Source: Rhizobium hidalgonense
GTDB lineage: Bacteria; Pseudomonadota; Alphaproteobacteria; Rhizobiales; Rhizobiaceae
Direction of reading: 5' to 3'
Assembly: GCF_002914525.1 (NCBI RefSeq)
Contig: NZ_LODW01000070.1
Location: 1 to 64,000, forward strand
Length of the DNA stretch: 64,000 bases
Both the position numbers and the translations under genes were made by a program. Below the pieces are notes generated by a model, which made no database searches, was not told where the DNA came from, and saw nothing but the letters and a program-made list of their open reading frames with translations. Below, piece after piece: positions 60,210-64,000 of this stretch. Each line of letters starts with the position of its first letter. The stretch's first letter is position 1.

Positions 60210-61808
60210 ATGGCCGGAAGCGCGACAGCAACAGCGGGGACGATTCCGGCAGCGCCTGCCCACGCTGACGAGCGCATGGATCCGAGGAAGCTGATCGCCT
60301 TCTTCGCGATGGTGCTCGGCATGTTCATGTCGATCCTCGACATCCAGATCGTCTCGGCCTCGCTTGCGGAAATCCAGGCGGGTCTTTCGGCCGGCAGCGA
60401 CGAGGTCGGCTGGGTGCAGACCGCCTATCTGATCGCGGAAGTGATCATGATCCCCCTGTCGGGCACGCTGGCGCGGATTATCTCGACGCGTTATCTCTTC
60501 GCGATCTCGGCCGCCGGCTTCACCATGGCGAGCGCGCTTGCGGCGACGGCGACGAATATCGACCAGATGATCGTCTATCGCGCCATCCAGGGCTTCATCG
60601 GCGGCGGCATGATCCCGTCGGTGTTCGCGGCCGCCTTCACCATCTTCCCAGCTTCGAAGCGCAGCATCGTCTCGCCGATCATCGGCCTGATCGCGACGCT
60701 GGCGCCGACCATCGGCCCGACTGTCGGCGGCTATCTCAGCCATGCCTTCTCGTGGCACTGGCTGTTCCTCGTCAATATCGTTCCCGGCATCATCGTCACG
60801 ATCGTCACCTGGAACTTCATCGATTTCGACAAGCCGGAACTGTCGCTCTTCAAGAAGTTCGACTGGTGGGGGCTGATCTCGATGGGCATCTTCCTCGGCG
60901 CGATGGAATATGTGCTCGAAGAGGGCAATTCGAACGACTGGTTCAACGACAGCTCCATCGCCATTGCCGCCGTCGCTTCCGGCGTTGCGGCCATCATATT
61001 CTTCTACCGCGCCTTCACGGTGGATTTTCCCGTCGTCGACCTCAAGGCATTCGCCAACCGGAATTTCTCCTTCGGCTCGATTTTCTCCTTCGTCATGGGT
61101 ATCGGCCTCTATGGTCTCACCTATATCTACCCGGTCTATCTCGGTCGTATCCGCGGCTATGACTCGCTGATGATCGGCCAGACGATGTTCGTCTCCGGGC
61201 TCGCGATGTTCTTCACCGCGCCGATCGCCGGCCGGCTGTCGACGAAGATGGACCTGCGCCTGATGATGGTGATCGGCTTCACCAGCTTCGCCGCCGGCAC
61301 ATACATGATGATCCACCTGACGGCGGATTGGGATTTCTACGAACTGTTCATCCCGCAGATCCTGCGCGGCTTCGGGCTGATGATGTGCATGGTGCCGATC
61401 AACAATATCGCGCTCGGTACAATGCCGCCCTCGCGCATCCGCGGCGCATCCGGCCTGTTCAATCTGACCAGAAACCTCGGCGGCGCTGTCGGTCTTGCCG
61501 TCATCAACACCGTGCTCACCAACCGTCAGGACGTGCACTACGAGCGGCTGCGGGAGAATATGGACTGGGGCAATCCGGCGGCGATCGATCAGATGAACAA
61601 CATGACCGCCAACTTCAATACCTATGGCATGGATGGCGCCTCGGTCGCGATCAAGCAGATGGTCGGCCTTGCCACCAAGCAGGCGGTGATCCTGTCCTTC
61701 AGCGATGTGTTCCTGATCCTGACCGCGCTTTTTGTCGCGATGATCTTCGGTGTCGCGATGATCAAGAAACCCGCGCCGCAAGGCGGGGGAGGCGGTGGCG
61801 GCCACTGA
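60210..61808 (+). CDS. DHA2 family MFS drug efflux transporter (EmrB-like)
   Basis: A 532-residue major-facilitator proton antiporter with about 14 helices. The family motifs are LDIQIVSASLAEIQAGL in the first helix, VGWVQTAYLIAEVIMIPL in the second and the motif C-like IGLIATLAPTIGPTVGGYL near residue 155. It exports hydrophobic drugs through the EmrA-like adaptor and a TolC-type channel. The C-terminus ends in a run of glycines. A UUCG-loop terminator follows, so TetR-controlled emrAB form a closed unit. Confidence 0.9.
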   Translation: MAGSATATAGTIPAAPAHADERMDPRKLIAFFAMVLGMFMSILDIQIVSASLAEIQAGLSAGSDEVGWVQTAYLIAEVIMIPLSGTLARIISTRYLFAISAAGFTMASALAATATNIDQMIVYRAIQGFIGGGMIPSVFAAAFTIFPASKRSIVSPIIGLIATLAPTIGPTVGGYLSHAFSWHWLFLVNIVPGIIVTIVTWNFIDFDKPELSLFKKFDWWGLISMGIFLGAMEYVLEEGNSNDWFNDSSIAIAAVASGVAAIIFFYRAFTVDFPVVDLKAFANRNFSFGSIFSFVMGIGLYGLTYIYPVYLGRIRGYDSLMIGQTMFVSGLAMFFTAPIAGRLSTKMDLRLMMVIGFTSFAAGTYMMIHLTADWDFYELFIPQILRGFGLMMCMVPINNIALGTMPPSRIRGASGLFNLTRNLGGAVGLAVINTVLTNRQDVHYERLRENMDWGNPAAIDQMNNMTANFNTYGMDGASVAIKQMVGLATKQAVILSFSDVFLILTALFVAMIFGVAMIKKPAPQGGGGGGGH

Positions 61809-61833
61809 CCTCCGGCCTGCTGCCCCATGAAAA

Positions 61834-61856
61834 GGTCCTCTTCGGAGGGCCTTTTT
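61834..61856 (+). terminator. Rho-independent terminator after the EmrB-like gene
   Basis: GGTCCTC TTCG GAGGGCC (one G-T pair, UUCG tetraloop) is followed by TTTTT and preceded by AAAA. Confidence 0.9.
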
Positions 61857-61966
61857 ATTTGCCGTTTTCCAGCCGTTATGTCATCAGCATGTAATCCTCG
61901 GTCGGATTGGTCCAAAGCAGACCGTCCGTCCCAGAAAAACAGTGCGCCAATCGGCCAGTTCGTTTT

Positions 61967-61986
61967 TTTGATTTACGTACATCAAA
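61967..61986. promoter_or_regulatory. LacI-type operator candidate
   Basis: TTTGATTTACGTACATCAAA is a 20-base palindrome with one mismatched pair and a central TACGTA. It ends 31 bases before the LacI-family start codon and is in an AT-rich spot, consistent with autoregulation of the regulator-xylB transcript. Confidence 0.6.
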
Positions 61987-62017
61987 TTTGGCGCTAAGGG
62001 TCTCGTCAGGAGGAATG

Positions 62018-63040
62018 ATGAGGCCAACTGTTCACGATATCGCCGCTGCTGCCGGTGTCAGTCTTGCGACTGTCGACCGGGTTCTCAACCGGCGCCCGGG
62101 TGTGCGTCACGTCACGCGGGAGAAGGTCGAAACCGCAATCCGCGAGCTCGGTTATATCAGGGACGTCGCCGCCGCCAATCTCGCCAAAGGACGCACCTAT
62201 CCCCTGGTCTTCATCCTCCCGGCCAGTGACAATTCCTTCATGCATGGGCTGAATGCCGAGATTCGGCAGGCGATCCTCCGCTCGCCCGCCGAGCGGACCG
62301 ATATCCGCACCATCGAGGTGCCGGCTTTCGATCCGGCCGCCCTCGTTTCCGTGCTCGAAGGGCTTTCCCGCGAAAAGCCTTGCGGCATTGCGATGGTCGC
62401 GACCGATGCGCCTGACGTGCGCGCCGCCGTCGACAGGCTGGTGCGCGAGCGCTTTCCCATCGTCACTCTGGTTTCCGATCTCACCGGGTCGCTGCGCCAT
62501 CACTATGCCGGCGTCGACAATATCGCGGCCGGCCGCACGGCGGCCCGGCTGCTCGGCCGATTTCTAGGGGCCCGAAAAGGCGAGATCGCCGTGCTCGCCG
62601 GCTCCATGCTGGTGCGCGACCATCGCGAGCGGCTGGAGGGCTTCACTTCCGTCATGGCCGAGGAGTTTCCCGATCTGGCGATCCTACCGGTTCTCGAAGG
62701 CCGGGATGATCCCGAGGTCGCTCATAGGCTTGTTGCCGATGCGCTCGGCAATGCCGGCATTATCGGCGTCTACAGCCTCGGCGCCGGCAATCGCGGCCTC
62801 GTTCGGGCGTTGAAGGAGAAGGCCGTCGATCGGACGCTGACGGTGATCGCCCATGAGCTGACTGCCCACACCCGTGCCGCACTCATCGACAACACGATCG
62901 ATGCCATCCTGAACCAGGATGCCGGCCATGAGGTGCGTAGCGCAATCCGTGTGCTGAAAGCCAAGGCGGACGGGCTTGCCGTCATCGACGCGCAGGAGCG
63001 CATTCGCCTCGACATATTCCTGAAAGACAATCTGCCGTAA
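62018..63040 (+). CDS. LacI family regulator next to xylulokinase
   Basis: A 340-residue repressor-type protein: HTH VHDIAAAAGVSLATVDRVL, then a periplasmic-binding-like sensor domain. AGGAGG precedes the second of two adjacent ATGs at a suitable distance; the 36 upstream codons of the open frame are excluded. It lies 19 bases before xylB in the same direction and probably controls xylose or a related sugar's catabolism. It is a paralogue of the LacI protein at 6045-7070. Confidence 0.87.
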   Translation: MRPTVHDIAAAAGVSLATVDRVLNRRPGVRHVTREKVETAIRELGYIRDVAAANLAKGRTYPLVFILPASDNSFMHGLNAEIRQAILRSPAERTDIRTIEVPAFDPAALVSVLEGLSREKPCGIAMVATDAPDVRAAVDRLVRERFPIVTLVSDLTGSLRHHYAGVDNIAAGRTAARLLGRFLGARKGEIAVLAGSMLVRDHRERLEGFTSVMAEEFPDLAILPVLEGRDDPEVAHRLVADALGNAGIIGVYSLGAGNRGLVRALKEKAVDRTLTVIAHELTAHTRAALIDNTIDAILNQDAGHEVRSAIRVLKAKADGLAVIDAQERIRLDIFLKDNLP

Positions 63041-63059
63041 CGGCAAAGGAGAATACCGC

Positions 63060-64000
63060 ATGTATCTCGGTCTCGATCTCGGAACCTCCGGCGTCAAGGC
63101 GATGCTGATCGACGGCGATCAGAAGATTGTCGGCTCGGCCAATGGTTCGCTCGACGTCTCGCGTCCGCATTCCGGCTGGTCGGAGCAGGAGCCGGCCGAC
63201 TGGGTGCGTGCCACTGAGGAGGCTGTCGCCGGCCTGAAGGCGAAACATCCGACAGAGCTTGGAGCCGTCAAGGGCATCGGCCTTTCCGGCCAGATGCATG
63301 GTGCGACGCTGATCGATGCCAGCGACAAGGTGCTGCGCCCCTCCATCCTCTGGAACGACACGCGCAGTCATGTCGAGGCTGCGGCACTCGATGCCGATCC
63401 GCGCTTTCGCGCCCTGACCGGCAACATCGTCTTCCCCGGCTTCACGGCGCCGAAGCTCGCCTGGGTCAAGAAGCATGAGCCCGACGTTTTCGCCAAGATC
63501 GCCAAGGTGCTGCTGCCGAAGGACTATCTACGTCTTTGGCTAACCGGCGAATATATCTCTGAAATGTCGGATTCGGCCGGCACCTCCTGGCTCGACACCG
63601 GCAAGCGCGCCTGGTCATCCGAGCTGCTTGCCGCCACCGATCTCTCCGAGGAGCAGATGCCGGCGCTGGTCGAGGGCACCGCGCAGGCCGGCAAGCTACG
63701 GTCCGACCTGGCGGCGCAATGGGGCATATCAGGCGATGCCGTCGTTGCCGGCGGCGCGGGCGACAACGCGGCCTCGGCCTGCGGCATGGGCACGGTCAGC
63801 GACGGCGCCGCTTTCGTCTCGCTCGGCACGTCAGGCGTGCTGTTTGCCGCCAACGGCTCCTATCTGCCGAAGCCGGAAAGCGCCGTGCATGCCTTCTGCC
63901 ACGCATTGCCGAACACCTGGCACCAGATGGGCGTGATCCTGTCGGCGACCGATGCGCTTAACTGGCATTCCGGCGTGACCGGTAAGTCGGCTGCCGATCT
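63060..64000 (+). CDS. xylB: Xylulokinase, N-terminal part (partial)
   Basis: The first 313 residues of a xylulokinase; the gene runs off the right edge. FGGY-family features are GLDLGTSGVKAMLID at the start, GLSGQMHGATLID near residue 77 and ILWNDTRS near 100, with the catalytic-type Asp in GGAGDNAASACG. It phosphorylates D-xylulose for the pentose phosphate pathway. AAGGAG precedes the ATG at 63060. xylA (xylose isomerase) would be expected just outside the window. Confidence 0.93.
   Translation, partial: MYLGLDLGTSGVKAMLIDGDQKIVGSANGSLDVSRPHSGWSEQEPADWVRATEEAVAGLKAKHPTELGAVKGIGLSGQMHGATLIDASDKVLRPSILWNDTRSHVEAAALDADPRFRALTGNIVFPGFTAPKLAWVKKHEPDVFAKIAKVLLPKDYLRLWLTGEYISEMSDSAGTSWLDTGKRAWSSELLAATDLSEEQMPALVEGTAQAGKLRSDLAAQWGISGDAVVAGGAGDNAASACGMGTVSDGAAFVSLGTSGVLFAANGSYLPKPESAVHAFCHALPNTWHQMGVILSATDALNWHSGVTGKSAAD

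Noticed and set aside
60189..61805. 538-codon minus-strand open frame opposite the MFS transporter
   Set aside because: Highly charged repetitive composition and full overlap with a clear 14-helix transporter gene.
1..64000. tRNA, rRNA, CRISPR array, insertion sequence or prophage
   Set aside because: No cloverleaf, no regularly spaced direct repeats, and no transposase, integrase or phage structural gene was seen on reading both strands; a tRNA scan could still find something I missed.

Overview
The window is an ordinary-looking, gene-dense stretch of an alphaproteobacterial genome, most likely Rhizobium of the R. leguminosarum/R. etli group. This rests on GC-rich coding sequence, the many sugar ABC transporters with private regulators, the smo/mtlK polyol locus, exoD, and Rhizobium-type palindromic elements (one complete RIME1-like element, a half copy, and GGGGAGA-type REP sequences). 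I see about 60 protein genes, no rRNA or tRNA gene, no insertion sequence, no CRISPR array and no prophage. Two genes run off the ends: the end of an ABC ATPase gene at the left and the start of xylB at the right.

Layout. 1-6 kb: the tail of a sugar ABC ATPase, then a four-gene minus-strand cluster (phytanoyl-CoA dioxygenase-like enzyme, SDR dehydrogenase, SMP-30 lactonase, GH2 glycosidase) divergent from a LacI-family regulator. 7-9.6 kb: class III adenylate cyclase, an SDR and a DoxX protein. 9.7-17 kb: a galactose/arabinose locus, with dgoD and a GntR/FCD regulator facing araFGH, an aldose 1-epimerase and an SDR sugar dehydrogenase. 17-23 kb: OsmC peroxidase and a TetR-MFP-RND efflux operon. 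23-27 kb: beta-N-acetylhexosaminidase, ROK kinase, ExoD. 27-36 kb: the polyol locus, with a SorC regulator, smoEFGK, mtlK, a HAD phosphatase, an FGGY kinase and a converging RpiR regulator. 37-41 kb: an EI24 protein, a VOC protein with a divergent TetR, endonuclease III, a DUF2244 protein and an AraC-type methyltransferase. 41-45 kb: a second SorC regulator, transaldolase with a long leader, DUF1345, DoxX and DUF1328 membrane proteins. 45-52 kb: a polyamine/GABA-type operon (LysR, binding protein, ATPase, two permeases, aminobutyraldehyde dehydrogenase). 52-57 kb: a hypothetical protein, lysS, gltX, a TerC-family protein. 57-62 kb: AraC-GyrI regulator, then TetR divergent from an EmrAB-like pump. 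62-64 kb: LacI regulator and xylB.

How it works together. Most of the window deals with taking up plant- and soil-derived carbon compounds: sugars, polyols, aminosugars and polyamine breakdown products. The AraFGH-epimerase-SDR-DgoD set reads as an oxidative galactose route (sugar to lactone/galactonate to 2-keto-3-deoxygalactonate). SmoEFGK-MtlK reads as polyol import followed by oxidation to a ketose. Local regulators sit beside their targets, and several have clear palindromic operator candidates in the shared upstream region.

I did not find a clearly new biological system. The most interesting unexplained items are a 58-codon GTG-started ORF with a QP repeat in the transaldolase leader, a general-stress (EcfG-type) promoter candidate before a DUF1328 gene, repeat-derived sequence forming the end of a SorC regulator, and large hairpins placed directly after all three complete solute-binding-protein genes. 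All functional assignments come from reading the sequence and remembered family features; no database search was run.
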